Assembly: GCA_002429115.1 (NCBI GenBank)
Contig: DIYS01000254.1
Location: 1-37,093 of the forward strand
From: Saccharicrinis sp. UBA6048
GTDB lineage: Bacteria > Bacteroidota > Bacteroidia > Bacteroidales > Marinilabiliaceae
Direction of reading: 5' to 3'
DNA length: 37,093 nucleotides
Below the pieces are notes generated by a model that was not told the DNA's origin, made no database searches, and was given only the letters and a program-made list of their open reading frames with translations. How positions within the stretch are numbered: the first letter of the stretch is position 1; each line of letters opens with the position of its first letter. A program made the translations under genes and the position numbers. Shown piece after piece: positions 1 to 7,904 of the stretch.

Positions 1-30
1 GCAGTGAATTTTTCGGGTTAACTGCCAAAT

Positions 31-256
31 GTTAAATTGCTGATTTGCGAATTTGGTGATTTGATAAGTTGTCGAATTTGGGAACTGGTGAACTGATGAT
101 TTGTGGAATCGTCGAATGGATGAATTGTTGAGAAGTTGAGGAGTTGAAAAGTTGAGGAACTGTTGAACTGTTGAACTGTTGATTTGCCGATTTGGTAATT
201 TTACAATTATCGAATTGGGGAACTGTTGATTTGTTGATTTGGGTATTCGTTAACTA
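31..256. repeat. Degenerate 8-bp tandem repeat array (array A)
   Basis: From position 31 the sequence falls into successive 8-base words such as gttaaatt, gctgattt, gcgaattt, ggtgattt, gtcgaatt, ggtgaact, gatgattt, gtcgaatg, gatgaatt, gttgagaa and gttgaact, with an approximate consensus GNTGAWYT. Phase holds for about 16 units. It slips by 3 bases near 159 and by about 1 base near 208, then recovers in words such as gttgattt. The strand shown is G/T-rich and C-poor. No ORF of note is present. The array lies beyond the htpG terminator. Function is unknown; the period is seen directly. Confidence 0.75.
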
Positions 257-296
257 AGGAAATAGCAAACATCTTTACATCAAACATCATAAATCG

Positions 297-331
297 AAAA
301 AAGCCCGGAAACTTTTGCCTCCGAGCTTTTA
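297..331 (-). terminator. Rho-independent terminator of htpG
   Basis: Read on the minus strand, the stem AAAAGCTCGGA pairs with TCCGGGCTTTT (one G-U pair) around a short A-rich loop and runs into T residues. It sits about 20 bases after the htpG stop codon, so it should end that transcript. Confidence 0.85.
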
Positions 332-352
332 TCATGCTATTTATAATAGATC

Positions 353-2407
353 TTAGATCAGATCGATGCTACGCTTAACGAATTTCGTTAATGCTTCACC
401 CTTCAGCATATTATTAGATAATAATGCTAAATCGATCAATTGTGATACTAACTTGTTTGATGATGCAAATGTTGCCAATTCAGCATCTTTCTTACCATTC
501 AATTCAGTCAGTTTCTTGTTGATGTCTTCCATTTCGTCTTTATCGGCTTGTGGAATTTCTTCGTCTTTTTTGCCTTCTTTGGCTTTTTCAAGTTCCGAAC
601 GCTTTCCTTCCAATCCTTCAATCTTATGACGCAACGACTCAACCTTCTCTCCTACTTCCTTCTCTTCGTCTTCGATGATGCGGTTTACCAATGGATGGTT
701 ACCATTTACAACCAGGTTGTAGCTATCAGGCATTTCTCCATAGAAACTCATTGGGCCACCGCCTAGCTGGCTCATTTCTTTCATACGACGCATAAACTCC
801 TGCTGAGTTATCATCACTGGTGTATCAGTCTCTTCCAATGCTTCGAAGGTTACAATGAAGTTGGTTTTATCAACATTAGGAACCTGAGAGCTGAAGATAG
901 AAGTTAAATCCTGCTTCTGCGCCTCTGTCAACTTCAATTCAGTTGATTCAGCTTTAGGGATTAGTTTTTCTGCAATATCACTATCAACACGCACGAAACG
1001 TGACTTTTCGAACTTGCTTTCCAGGTGATTAACGAAGTGGCTGTCTAACTGACCATCCAACACAATTACATCATAACCTTTGTTTTTAGCTGCTTCGATA
1101 AAGCTAAACTGTGACTCTAAGTCAGTTGCATAAAGGTATACCAACTGGTCATCTTTATCCGTTTGATTGTCTTTAATAATGCCAGCATACTCATCGAACG
1201 TAAAGAATTTACCATCGGTATTTTTCAATAAAGTAAACTTCTTAGCGCGATCGTAGAATTTCTCTTCGGTCAGCATTCCGTACTCGATGAAGATCTTCAG
1301 GTCGTCCCACTTTGCTTCAAAGCCTTCACGGTCTTTCTTAAATATCTCTTCCAAACGGTCAGCTACTTTCTTGGTAATGTGGCTCGAAATCTTTTTCACA
1401 TTACCATCGCTCTGCAGGTACGAACGTGATACGTTCAACGGAATATCCGGCGAATCGATCACACCATGCAATAGTGTTAAGAATTCAGGTACAATCCCTT
1501 CAACTGAATCAGTTACGTATACCTGGTTGCAATACAACTGAATCTTGTTTTTCTGCACCTCCACATTGTTTTTCAACTTAGGGAAATACAAAACACCTGT
1601 CAAGTTAAACGGATAATCCACATTTAAGTGAATGTTGAACAAAGGCTCATCAGCCATCGGGTACAAACCACGGTAGAACTGGTTGTAATCTTCGTCCTTT
1701 AATTCAGAAGGCGTACGTGTCCATAATGGCTTTGTTTCATTAACCACATTGTCCTCATCAGTCTCTTCTTCCTTACCTTCTTTCCACTCAGTTTTCTTTC
1801 CAAAAACAACCTCAACAGGCAAGAAACGACAGTACTTCTTAAGAAGCTTATCGATTTCTGCTTTGGTGGCGTACTGCTTGTTATCTTCATCAATATAAAG
1901 AACAATGTCAGTTCCTCTATCCTCTTTTTCAACCTCTTCCAAAGTATATTCAGGACTTCCATCACAGCTCCACTTAACAGCTTGAGCACCTTCGCGGAAA
2001 GACTTTGTAATGATCTCCACTTTTTCAGAAACCATAAACGAAGAATAGAAACCTAAACCGAAATGACCAATAATCGCATTGGCATCTTTCTTATATTTTT
2101 CCAAAAATTCGTTGGCACCTGAGAAAGCCACCTGGTTGATGTACTTATCAATTTCTTCAGATGTCATACCTACACCACGGTCAGAAATAGTGATGGTTTT
2201 CTTTTCTTCATCAAGGATAACACGAACAGGCGCTTCCCCCAGTTCGCCTTTGAACTCACCAACAGAAGATAGAGTTTTCAGCTTTTGAGTAGCATCAACA
2301 GCGTTAGATACTAATTCGCGTAAGAAGATTTCGTGATCTGAATAAAGATACTTTTTGATGATTGGGAAAATGTTCTCGGTAGTAACCCCAATATGTCCTT
2401 TTTGCAT
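353..2407 (-). CDS. htpG: Molecular chaperone HtpG (Hsp90)
   Basis: ATP-dependent cytosolic chaperone of the Hsp90 family, 684 residues. The N-terminal GHKL ATPase domain shows the family's nucleotide-site motifs: E31/N35/D38 in the LRELVSNAVDA helix, DRGVGM near residues 76-81, and GHFGLGFYSSF near 114-124. The middle and C-terminal dimerisation domains follow. It is about 60 residues longer than E. coli HtpG. The extra length is largely a Lys/Glu-rich, probably coiled-coil segment around residues 575-640, an insertion I associate with Bacteroidota homologues. The ATG start is the natural one because the conserved GHIGVTTENIFPII stretch follows at once. It is monocistronic, with its own promoter and terminator. 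A cluster of CTGYCA-like words upstream may be a regulator site. The assignment is very secure. Confidence 0.98.
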   Translation of the reverse strand: MQKGHIGVTTENIFPIIKKYLYSDHEIFLRELVSNAVDATQKLKTLSSVGEFKGELGEAPVRVILDEEKKTITISDRGVGMTSEEIDKYINQVAFSGANEFLEKYKKDANAIIGHFGLGFYSSFMVSEKVEIITKSFREGAQAVKWSCDGSPEYTLEEVEKEDRGTDIVLYIDEDNKQYATKAEIDKLLKKYCRFLPVEVVFGKKTEWKEGKEEETDEDNVVNETKPLWTRTPSELKDEDYNQFYRGLYPMADEPLFNIHLNVDYPFNLTGVLYFPKLKNNVEVQKNKIQLYCNQVYVTDSVEGIVPEFLTLLHGVIDSPDIPLNVSRSYLQSDGNVKKISSHITKKVADRLEEIFKKDREGFEAKWDDLKIFIEYGMLTEEKFYDRAKKFTLLKNTDGKFFTFDEYAGIIKDNQTDKDDQLVYLYATDLESQFSFIEAAKNKGYDVIVLDGQLDSHFVNHLESKFEKSRFVRVDSDIAEKLIPKAESTELKLTEAQKQDLTSIFSSQVPNVDKTNFIVTFEALEETDTPVMITQQEFMRRMKEMSQLGGGPMSFYGEMPDSYNLVVNGNHPLVNRIIEDEEKEVGEKVESLRHKIEGLEGKRSELEKAKEGKKDEEIPQADKDEMEDINKKLTELNGKKDAELATFASSNKLVSQLIDLALLSNNMLKGEALTKFVKRSIDLI

Positions 2408-2450
2408 CGTTATTAATATTTTAAAATTTTAAACATTCAATTTAACGGCA

Positions 2451-2482
2451 CAAAGTTATCAAAGCGTATGCCATTCGTCAAT
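2451..2482 (-). promoter_or_regulatory. Bacteroidota-type promoter of htpG
   Basis: On the minus strand a TTG (2479-2481) is followed after 20 bases by TAACTTTG (2451-2458), matching the Bacteroidota housekeeping promoter (-33 TTTG, -7 TAnnTTTG). The start codon lies about 40 bases downstream. Immediately upstream on the same strand are four related words (TGTCA, CTGCCG, CTGTCA, CTGCCA) between 2486 and 2531. Confidence 0.6.
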
Positions 2483-2540
2483 GTGTGACAATGCGGCAGA
2501 GTGAGGTGACAGAAGGTTGAAATTTTGGCAGAAAGTTGTG

Positions 2541-2660
2541 GATTTATGAATTATGATGGATGATTTATGATGGGGGTTGGAGTTATGAGTTTAGGGTTTT
2601 GAGTTTGGGGTTTGTTCGCAGTTTAAGAGTTGAAAAGATTATTTGTCGAACTGTTGAATT
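2541..2660. repeat. Degenerate 7-bp array passing into 8-bp array (array B)
   Basis: Positions 2541-2617 read as eleven phased 7-base words: gatttat, gaattat, gatggat, gatttat, gatgggg, gttggag, ttatgag, tttaggg, ttttgag, tttgggg, tttgttc. After a short break, about 2632-2660 reads in 8-base words (gttgaaaa, gattattt, gtcgaact, gttgaatt), which match array A. No coding potential is seen. Confidence 0.7.
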
Positions 2661-2724
2661 ACCCTCCTAGATTCCAGACTTAATCTCGACTTTCAAATAA
2701 TTAAGCTTATAATTTTCAATTCTC

Positions 2725-2925
2725 GTTGGCGATAGGAATTGCAAGGGTGTAAATGGGTCAGCCGTTAGTTTTTTGACTTTCGCAGCATTGCAAAAGTCAA
2801 AAAACTACTCGCTAAGCTTTTCGCAGGTCTGCGAAAGACAGAAAACTGCCCGCGCGACTTTTTGCAGATCAGCTAAAGGCTTAGCCGATGGTTTTTTATT
2901 TTTTACAAGCTTGCAATAAGCTGAA
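2725..2925. repeat. Dispersed intergenic repeat element with an 18-bp hairpin
   Basis: The inverted repeat at 2767-2784/2789-2806 (agttttttgactttcgca against tgcaaaagtcaaaaaact) has one mismatch and a 4-base loop. Nearby, an agccgttagtttttt-type stretch recurs in degraded form as agccgatggtttttt at about 2880. The word TTCCTATCGCC, on the minus strand near 2731-2741, recurs at 24848 and in variant form at 23183. This looks like a decayed copy of the same element as at 23181-23258. No protein is recognisable. Confidence 0.5.
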
Positions 2926-3040
2926 GACAGCTGGCGAAGAATATTACAGTGTTGAACTTCCTGATTACTTTGGAGGAAGAGGCAATGTGGTGGTTGTATA
3001 CTCCATTAAGCGAGGAATAGTACCCAAGAATATCGAGATA

Positions 3041-3095
3041 TATCACTCATCGGGTGTTACATACAATTCTGCATATAGTCATCCGATGAGTGATA
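3041..3095. repeat. 13-bp perfect inverted repeat after the gene ending at 3110
   Basis: tatcactcatcgg (3041-3053) and ccgatgagtgata (3083-3095) are exact reverse complements separated by 29 bases. The pair lies 15 bases past the stop codon of the minus-strand gene. It could be a 3-prime-end stem, but no T-tract follows on that strand, so it is not a standard intrinsic terminator. Confidence 0.6.
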
Positions 3096-3109
3096 ATCCA
3101 TTATTAACA

Positions 3110-4357
3110 TTACAAGCTAAACAATACTCCCAGGCCTATAAAACCATCCTTATCATCAAAAGAATAGTTGAATTCCGGTTGAAGCTGAATGCCCTTCATT
3201 TGAGACGAATGGTATTTCAGAAAGAATCGTGCCGTATTATCTCCATAAACGCTGCCTTGCTGGTGAACAAGATACCCAGCACCTGCGCCTATCCACATTT
3301 CACGCCTATTGGTTTTTTCGAAAATATAATCGTACAATAAATCTACAAAACCATTAAAGTTCATACTCGTTCCATCCTGTATTTCTTCACCGATACCTTT
3401 AAGTTGGTATCGTATAGCTAAGCGGGAGTAAATGCTGCGTTTTTCAATCATAGCACCCATATCCACCGACCACTTACCATTAATAATACTGGTACCTAAT
3501 ACAGGATTAAATCGATAGGTAACATCCTTCTCCCGAATTCGACTTCTCTGTTCGGGATGGAGAGCATGCTTAATCTCACCATCCACCAGTTTATACCTTA
3601 GATTGGTATATGAGCGGTAGTAGCCTTTCTTTAGGTAGTTTTGCTTTTCGGCACGAATAAACTCCCTTATATCGATAGAATTAATCGCACTCAGGTCGCT
3701 AATATCATTGACATAAAATTGAACTTGCCAAAGACCATCAGTAAGCTCCAGGATGTTTTGCCATTGTGCCTGCCCAACCAATTTATTGTGATCAAGTTTG
3801 TACTCGCGCTGAGCGTTTCTGACTTCTCGCTCCGTTACTGTTAATGTTGACTCTAAAGGATATCTCTTTTGGTAAAGGGCCCTGTCTATGACATCTATGC
3901 TATCCCGATAGGCCTCCTTCTCTTTCTTATTAGAACTTTTCCATAAGCGCTCAACAAGCACCACACGTTGCTTTTCCAGCAGATCATTCTCCTGATCATC
4001 CTTCAAAAAGAAGTCTTCGTTAAAATTTCGTTTTGTAGTAATGCGGATATGGTATTTTAGTTTTTTATCAATTGGTATAACCTTCAGGTTCTCTTGCAAA
4101 ATGGCATTACTTGCCTCAAAAGCCTGCCAAAAATGCTTGTCAAACCAACTTTCATCTTCACAAAACAAATCATACCATCGGTACACGATTTGAATCATCT
4201 CCCCGCTACCTACATCTATTGAAAGAGTATCTTCATATAGCCGGTCGTTAAAGTAATTCCTTGTGTCTTTTTGCTGATTATCGGGTACTAGTTTTAATTG
4301 CGCATTTATCTGCAGGCATGCTATTAGCAGCATGGTTATAATGACTACCTTTTTCAT
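3110..4357 (-). CDS. Secreted protein of unknown function, possible outer-membrane barrel C-terminus
   Basis: I do not recognise a family for these 415 residues. Residues 1-19 form a clean Sec signal peptide (MKK, hydrophobic core, INA-Q cleavage). The middle is highly charged, roughly residues 100-200. The last ~130 residues alternate polar and hydrophobic positions with aromatic residues and glycines (for example WIGAGAGYL) and the protein ends in FSL, as outer-membrane strands often do. It follows the sigma and anti-sigma genes in the same direction after a 37-base gap. It may therefore be the envelope target or sensor of that regulatory pair, which is inference. It could equally be periplasmic. 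Confidence 0.75.
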   Translation of the reverse strand: MKKVVIITMLLIACLQINAQLKLVPDNQQKDTRNYFNDRLYEDTLSIDVGSGEMIQIVYRWYDLFCEDESWFDKHFWQAFEASNAILQENLKVIPIDKKLKYHIRITTKRNFNEDFFLKDDQENDLLEKQRVVLVERLWKSSNKKEKEAYRDSIDVIDRALYQKRYPLESTLTVTEREVRNAQREYKLDHNKLVGQAQWQNILELTDGLWQVQFYVNDISDLSAINSIDIREFIRAEKQNYLKKGYYRSYTNLRYKLVDGEIKHALHPEQRSRIREKDVTYRFNPVLGTSIINGKWSVDMGAMIEKRSIYSRLAIRYQLKGIGEEIQDGTSMNFNGFVDLLYDYIFEKTNRREMWIGAGAGYLVHQQGSVYGDNTARFFLKYHSSQMKGIQLQPEFNYSFDDKDGFIGLGVLFSL

Positions 4358-4394
4358 TTAATCCGATTTAAATTGTTAAGTAATTCACTCATTC

Positions 4395-4973
4395 CTATTT
4401 AAACGATCGGTGTTTTGAAGCTTCATTAGTATTACTGGCCAATCGTTCACTTTCGTAATATACTGGTAAGTCGAGTTCTGGAACTGATGACTTATGATCA
4501 GGGGTTTCCTGGTCTGTTATATAAATAGGTTCTTGAATATTGATGCTAATGGTTGGTGCAATTTCCAGCTGATGTATAGTAACTACAGCAGGTAAGGAAG
4601 GCAAGTAACTCATCACAAAACCTGTTTTAGGCATTGCTTCTTTAAGATTGGTAATCGAGTCCATTTTCAGCTGATAACCTGAATATTGTATGGCAACATC
4701 TGACTTTAATTGTTCCATTAGCAGCTCACTTTCTGCCAATAGTTGCTTTTGTTGAGCAATTTCTTGTTGTTGCACCCAATGCCCAAAGGCCGATCCCATA
4801 AGTAAAAACAACACAACAGCGTATTTGACCCAATGTCTTTGTTTAGAACGATTAGCTATCCGCTCGTTGACAGCATTAAATACCTTTTCTTTACGAAAGG
4901 TAACTCCTTGGGGCATATTACTTTTCCCTTTCAAGTGATCTTTAAAAAAATCATCCAACAAGTTCGGCTGCAT
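4395..4973 (-). CDS. Probable membrane anti-sigma factor
   Basis: A 192-residue protein with a cytosolic N-terminus of about 45 residues containing a MPQGVTFRKEKVFNAV-like segment, one hydrophobic helix at about residues 49-65 (YAVVLFLLMGSAFG), then a Q-rich, likely coiled stretch (QQQEIAQQKQLLAESELLMEQL) and a low-complexity periplasmic tail. This is the layout of a single-pass anti-sigma factor. Its start overlaps the end of the sigma-factor gene by 23 bases, implying translational coupling. No zinc-binding ZAS motif (HxxxCxxC) is visible, so the family is not fixed by sequence. The role rests mainly on topology and position. Confidence 0.65.
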   Translation of the reverse strand: MQPNLLDDFFKDHLKGKSNMPQGVTFRKEKVFNAVNERIANRSKQRHWVKYAVVLFLLMGSAFGHWVQQQEIAQQKQLLAESELLMEQLKSDVAIQYSGYQLKMDSITNLKEAMPKTGFVMSYLPSLPAVVTIHQLEIAPTISINIQEPIYITDQETPDHKSSVPELDLPVYYESERLASNTNEASKHRSFK

Positions 4974-5490
4974 AGTTTGTTGATTTAAGTTGTTCTTTTA
5001 ATAAGACACGAGCCCGTGTTAACTGCGAGCGCGAAGAGCTTTCGCTTATATTAAGCATTTCACCAATTTCTTTATGAGAATAACCTTCAATAGCAAAAAG
5101 ATTAAAGACTGTACGGTATCCATCAGGCAGATTTCTGACCAGTTTGAGGCAAGCTTCATAAGCCAGATCATTTTCTGCTTCCGGCATTTGTAATAGTATT
5201 GGTTGATATTCTGCAACATCGTCGGAAAGCGTTAAACGCTTTTGCTCCCTTAAAAACATTAAAGCTTCATTCACCATTATTCGACGTAACCATGCCAAGG
5301 TTGCTTTCCCACCATTATCACGATAACACGGCAATGCTTCATAAACCTTTATGAATCCCCTTTGTAAAACTTCCTCGGCATCAAACTGCGATACAACATA
5401 TCGTAATATCAAAACAAAGAGCTGCTCAGAGTGTCTCTGGTAAAGTGATTCGAAAAGCGTTTGTTTATTACGACGAAAGCGTGTTAACAT
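4951..5490 (-). CDS. RNA polymerase ECF-type sigma-70 factor
   Basis: A 179-residue regulator of the extracytoplasmic-function class. Region 2 spans about residues 8-80, with LYQRHSEQLFVLILRYV and the DAEEVLQRGFIKVYEAL helix typical of sigma-70 region 2 (usually DAEDlvQevF). Region 4 spans about 112-165, with LPDGYRTVFNLFAIEGYSHKEIGEMLN as the helix-turn-helix, followed by the SESSSRSQLTRAR recognition helix. No region 3 is present. It is the first gene of a three-gene unit with a likely anti-sigma factor and a secreted protein. An 8-bp inverted repeat lies in its upstream region. Which promoters it serves cannot be told from the window. Confidence 0.92.
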   Translation of the reverse strand: MLTRFRRNKQTLFESLYQRHSEQLFVLILRYVVSQFDAEEVLQRGFIKVYEALPCYRDNGGKATLAWLRRIMVNEALMFLREQKRLTLSDDVAEYQPILLQMPEAENDLAYEACLKLVRNLPDGYRTVFNLFAIEGYSHKEIGEMLNISESSSRSQLTRARVLLKEQLKSTNYAAELVG

Positions 5491-5511
5491 TAGATCAGGC
5501 CAATTGATTAA

Positions 5512-5535
5512 AATTCTATTCTCTGCTAATAGAAT
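5512..5535. promoter_or_regulatory. Inverted repeat upstream of the ECF sigma gene
   Basis: attctatt and aatagaat form perfect 8-bp arms around a 7-base spacer, about 25 bases before the sigma-factor start codon. It could be an operator or a leader hairpin; no test is possible from sequence alone. Confidence 0.4.
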
Positions 5536-5585
5536 GCATAAAGATGGCTAAACGCTGCATGATAATAAAAAAAAGTTTATTAGTT

Positions 5586-5633
5586 GGTGAACTGTGGAAT
5601 TGATGATGTGCTAATTTGTCGATTTGTGAATTA
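5586..5633. repeat. Degenerate 8-bp array (array C)
   Basis: Six phased words, ggtgaact, gtggaatt, gatgatgt, gctaattt, gtcgattt and gtgaatta, share the array A consensus. The array lies in the 365-base gap between the ECF sigma gene and the btuD gene. The rest of that gap (5634-5855) shows no gene and no clear terminator. Confidence 0.6.
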
Positions 5634-5855
5634 CAGCTTTTTGAAGCGTTGTCCGTTAATTACAAGAATCTACGCTAATTGATTTTGTGTTTTTCATCAT
5701 GCTTTTAACATTGGTAATTATTCGGCTGTGATATGGCAATTGCTCTTTACCGTATGATTCACACCCGGTTAATTACATTCAGGACATACATTAACCCAAA
5801 ACACGCATGAGGACACGCAGTAGCAGTACGAATTATTCTGATTATAGGGATTTGT

Positions 5856-6863
5856 CTAGTCCAATGTAATCTGCTGCAGCAAATCCTCGATGGTTCTTAA
5901 CTTATGGCGGGTTCCGTCAGAATGATGCAATATGAAGGCATTGTTTGTTTTGTGGTCGATTTCAATTTTAGGATAGCCATCTCCATTATCTGTGGTTTGA
6001 TAGCCTGTTCTGTTAAGCGCATGGCTGAGCCATTTATACTCAACGCCTGTTCCTACCACCCGAATAGTTTTTAGTTGTTCTCTTTCTACCTTAAAAGCGC
6101 CACTTTCATTGTCGAAGATGATGCCTTCTTTCTCGAAAAAACGTTTAAAGCCATTGGTCAAAATAAGATCTTCCGGAATACCCGACTCTAATTTGCGCCC
6201 TTGTGCCAACAACCATATTTTATCGGCCAGCTGCAGTGCTAAATCGAGATCGTGCGTTGACAACAGGATGCCTTTGTTTTTATTTCGAGCCAGTTTTTTG
6301 AGTAGTTGTACAATCTCAATCTTACTTGGTAAATCCAGAAAAGCAGTTGGTTCATCCAGGATAATCAAGGGCGTATCCTGCACCAAGGCTTTAGCGATCA
6401 TCGCCTTTTGCCGTTCACCATCACTCATCTGAATCAATTGCCGATTGGCAAAGCCATTCAAGCCCACATCGTTGATTGCCTCTAAGATGTGTACTTTATC
6501 CTCTTTCCTGAGCGTGCCAAAGAAATCTGTATAAGGCGTACGACCTAATGCTACCAAATCAAAGACAGTCATGTTCGGTACCATCAGCTTTTCAGTCAAT
6601 ACCACACTCACCACTTTTGACAACTCAGCTTTTTTGTAGTTGCTTAGCGCCTTGCCATTAACAGAGACTTCTCCTTCGATACGCGGAATAAACCCACTAA
6701 GTGTTTTGATCAGCGTCGATTTACCAGCACCATTGGGCCCAAGTAAGCAGGCAAATTCACCACGTTGGAGTTGCACGTTGATGTGACGATGCAAGACTAC
6801 TTCTTCGGCTTTACCTTTGGCATAACCAACCACTAAATCTTTTGATTGTAAAAGTGTCTGCAT
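5856..6863 (-). CDS. btuD: Cobalamin ABC transporter ATP-binding protein (BtuD/FecE-like)
   Basis: This ATPase should power vitamin B12 import at the inner membrane. Its 335 residues show Walker A GPNGAGKST at 42-50, a signature MSDGE at 146-150 (usually LSGGQ), Walker B LIILDE at 166-171, and the switch histidine H204 in LLSTHD. The segment where the Q-loop glutamine is expected reads VVLTEK, with no glutamine visible. About 80 residues follow the ATPase core (255-335), longer than the ~250-residue enterobacterial protein; this tail is unassigned. It is the last gene of the btuF-btuC-btuD operon and abuts btuC with no gap. B12 as substrate rests on the upstream cobalamin riboswitch; the protein alone could equally be a siderophore or haem type. 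Confidence 0.88.
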   Translation of the reverse strand: MQTLLQSKDLVVGYAKGKAEEVVLHRHINVQLQRGEFACLLGPNGAGKSTLIKTLSGFIPRIEGEVSVNGKALSNYKKAELSKVVSVVLTEKLMVPNMTVFDLVALGRTPYTDFFGTLRKEDKVHILEAINDVGLNGFANRQLIQMSDGERQKAMIAKALVQDTPLIILDEPTAFLDLPSKIEIVQLLKKLARNKNKGILLSTHDLDLALQLADKIWLLAQGRKLESGIPEDLILTNGFKRFFEKEGIIFDNESGAFKVEREQLKTIRVVGTGVEYKWLSHALNRTGYQTTDNGDGYPKIEIDHKTNNAFILHHSDGTRHKLRTIEDLLQQITLD

Positions 6864-7904
6864 CTATACGTTTAGTTTTCGTCGTTTGATAATTACTGAA
6901 ATGACTATAGGCGCGCCTATTAAGCCTGTTACGACATTTATTGGCAAGGCTCCTTCGAACCCGGGCATTCGCGCCACAAAGTTACAAAACATGGCCATGG
7001 CAATACCTGCCAGAATAACCGCCGGCATTAGTATTTTCTGGTCAGTAGTTCTAAACAGTCCTTTTGTCAGATGAGGCACGGCAAGTCCTAAAAAAGCTAT
7101 GGGTCCACAAAAGGCCGTAACGGTTGCAGTCAACAGACCAGTTGTACACAATATATAAAGACGTATTCGTTTAATGTTTAAGCCCAGATTTTCGGCATAA
7201 TACTCACCTAAAACCAATACATTAAGTGGTTTGATCAGAAGCAGGCTCAAGATGAGTCCCACTAATATAACCGGAATAACAAGGTATAGTTGTTCCCACG
7301 ACACATCAGAAAATGAACCTAAGCCCCATATAACATAGGCATGCACATCTTCTTTGGGGCTATAAAACTTCATCACCCCGATAATGGCTGAGGCAGCATA
7401 GCCCACCATAATGCCAACAATAAGCAACATGGTATTATCTCTTAGTGACTGAGCAAAAAACACAATCAAGGTTAACACTAAAAGCGCACCAATAAATGCA
7501 GCACTTACAACAGTCATATGCCCCATCATACCATATCCGCTGACTGATACGCCAAGTATATTACCTGCGAAAAGAACGACTAAAGCTACACCTAATCCTG
7601 CTCCGCTACTAATTCCTAACACCGATGGTCCGGCTAATGGATTACGAAACAAGGTTTGCATCTGCAAGCCTCCAACAGCTAATGCACCACCTGCCAACAT
7701 AGCGGTAATTGTTTGTGGTAAACGTGATTTTAAAATGATCGACTGATTGGAAGCCTTAAGCACTTCACCACCCGTCAATACGTTAATGATTTCTTTAACA
7801 GAGATGGAAACTGAACCAAAACCAATATTTAAAAAGAACAAAGCTATGATTAGCCCTGCCAAAAGGACAAATCCAAGAATCCAGTTTATTCGGTTTTGCT
7901 CCAT
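6864..7904 (-). CDS. btuC: Cobalamin ABC transporter permease (BtuC/FecCD family)
   Basis: An inner-membrane permease of the FecCD family, 346 residues, with about ten hydrophobic segments. Family landmarks include the early SRLPQTITAMLAGGALAVGG, the RNPLAGPSVLGISSGAGLG stretch at about 87-105, and the C-terminal CGPIAFLGLAVPHLTKGLFR coupling-helix region for the ATPase. It overlaps the binding-protein gene by one base (TAATG) and ends directly before btuD, so the three are one translationally coupled unit. Length matches the family. The substrate is inferred from the B12 riboswitch at the head of the operon. Confidence 0.93.
   Translation of the reverse strand: MEQNRINWILGFVLLAGLIIALFFLNIGFGSVSISVKEIINVLTGGEVLKASNQSIILKSRLPQTITAMLAGGALAVGGLQMQTLFRNPLAGPSVLGISSGAGLGVALVVLFAGNILGVSVSGYGMMGHMTVVSAAFIGALLVLTLIVFFAQSLRDNTMLLIVGIMVGYAASAIIGVMKFYSPKEDVHAYVIWGLGSFSDVSWEQLYLVIPVILVGLILSLLLIKPLNVLVLGEYYAENLGLNIKRIRLYILCTTGLLTATVTAFCGPIAFLGLAVPHLTKGLFRTTDQKILMPAVILAGIAMAMFCNFVARMPGFEGALPINVVTGLIGAPIVISVIIKRRKLNV

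Noticed and set aside
2888..3340. A 150-residue plus-strand ORF after htpG
   Set aside because: Its start lies in a decayed repeat, and the second half is antisense to the end of the 3110 gene. The middle (residues about 15-60) reads like protein, so it may be a gene remnant, but I recognise no family.
6899..6908. TGACTATA inside btuC, the same as half of the dinB dyad
   Set aside because: Inside a coding region and without the second arm, so most likely chance.
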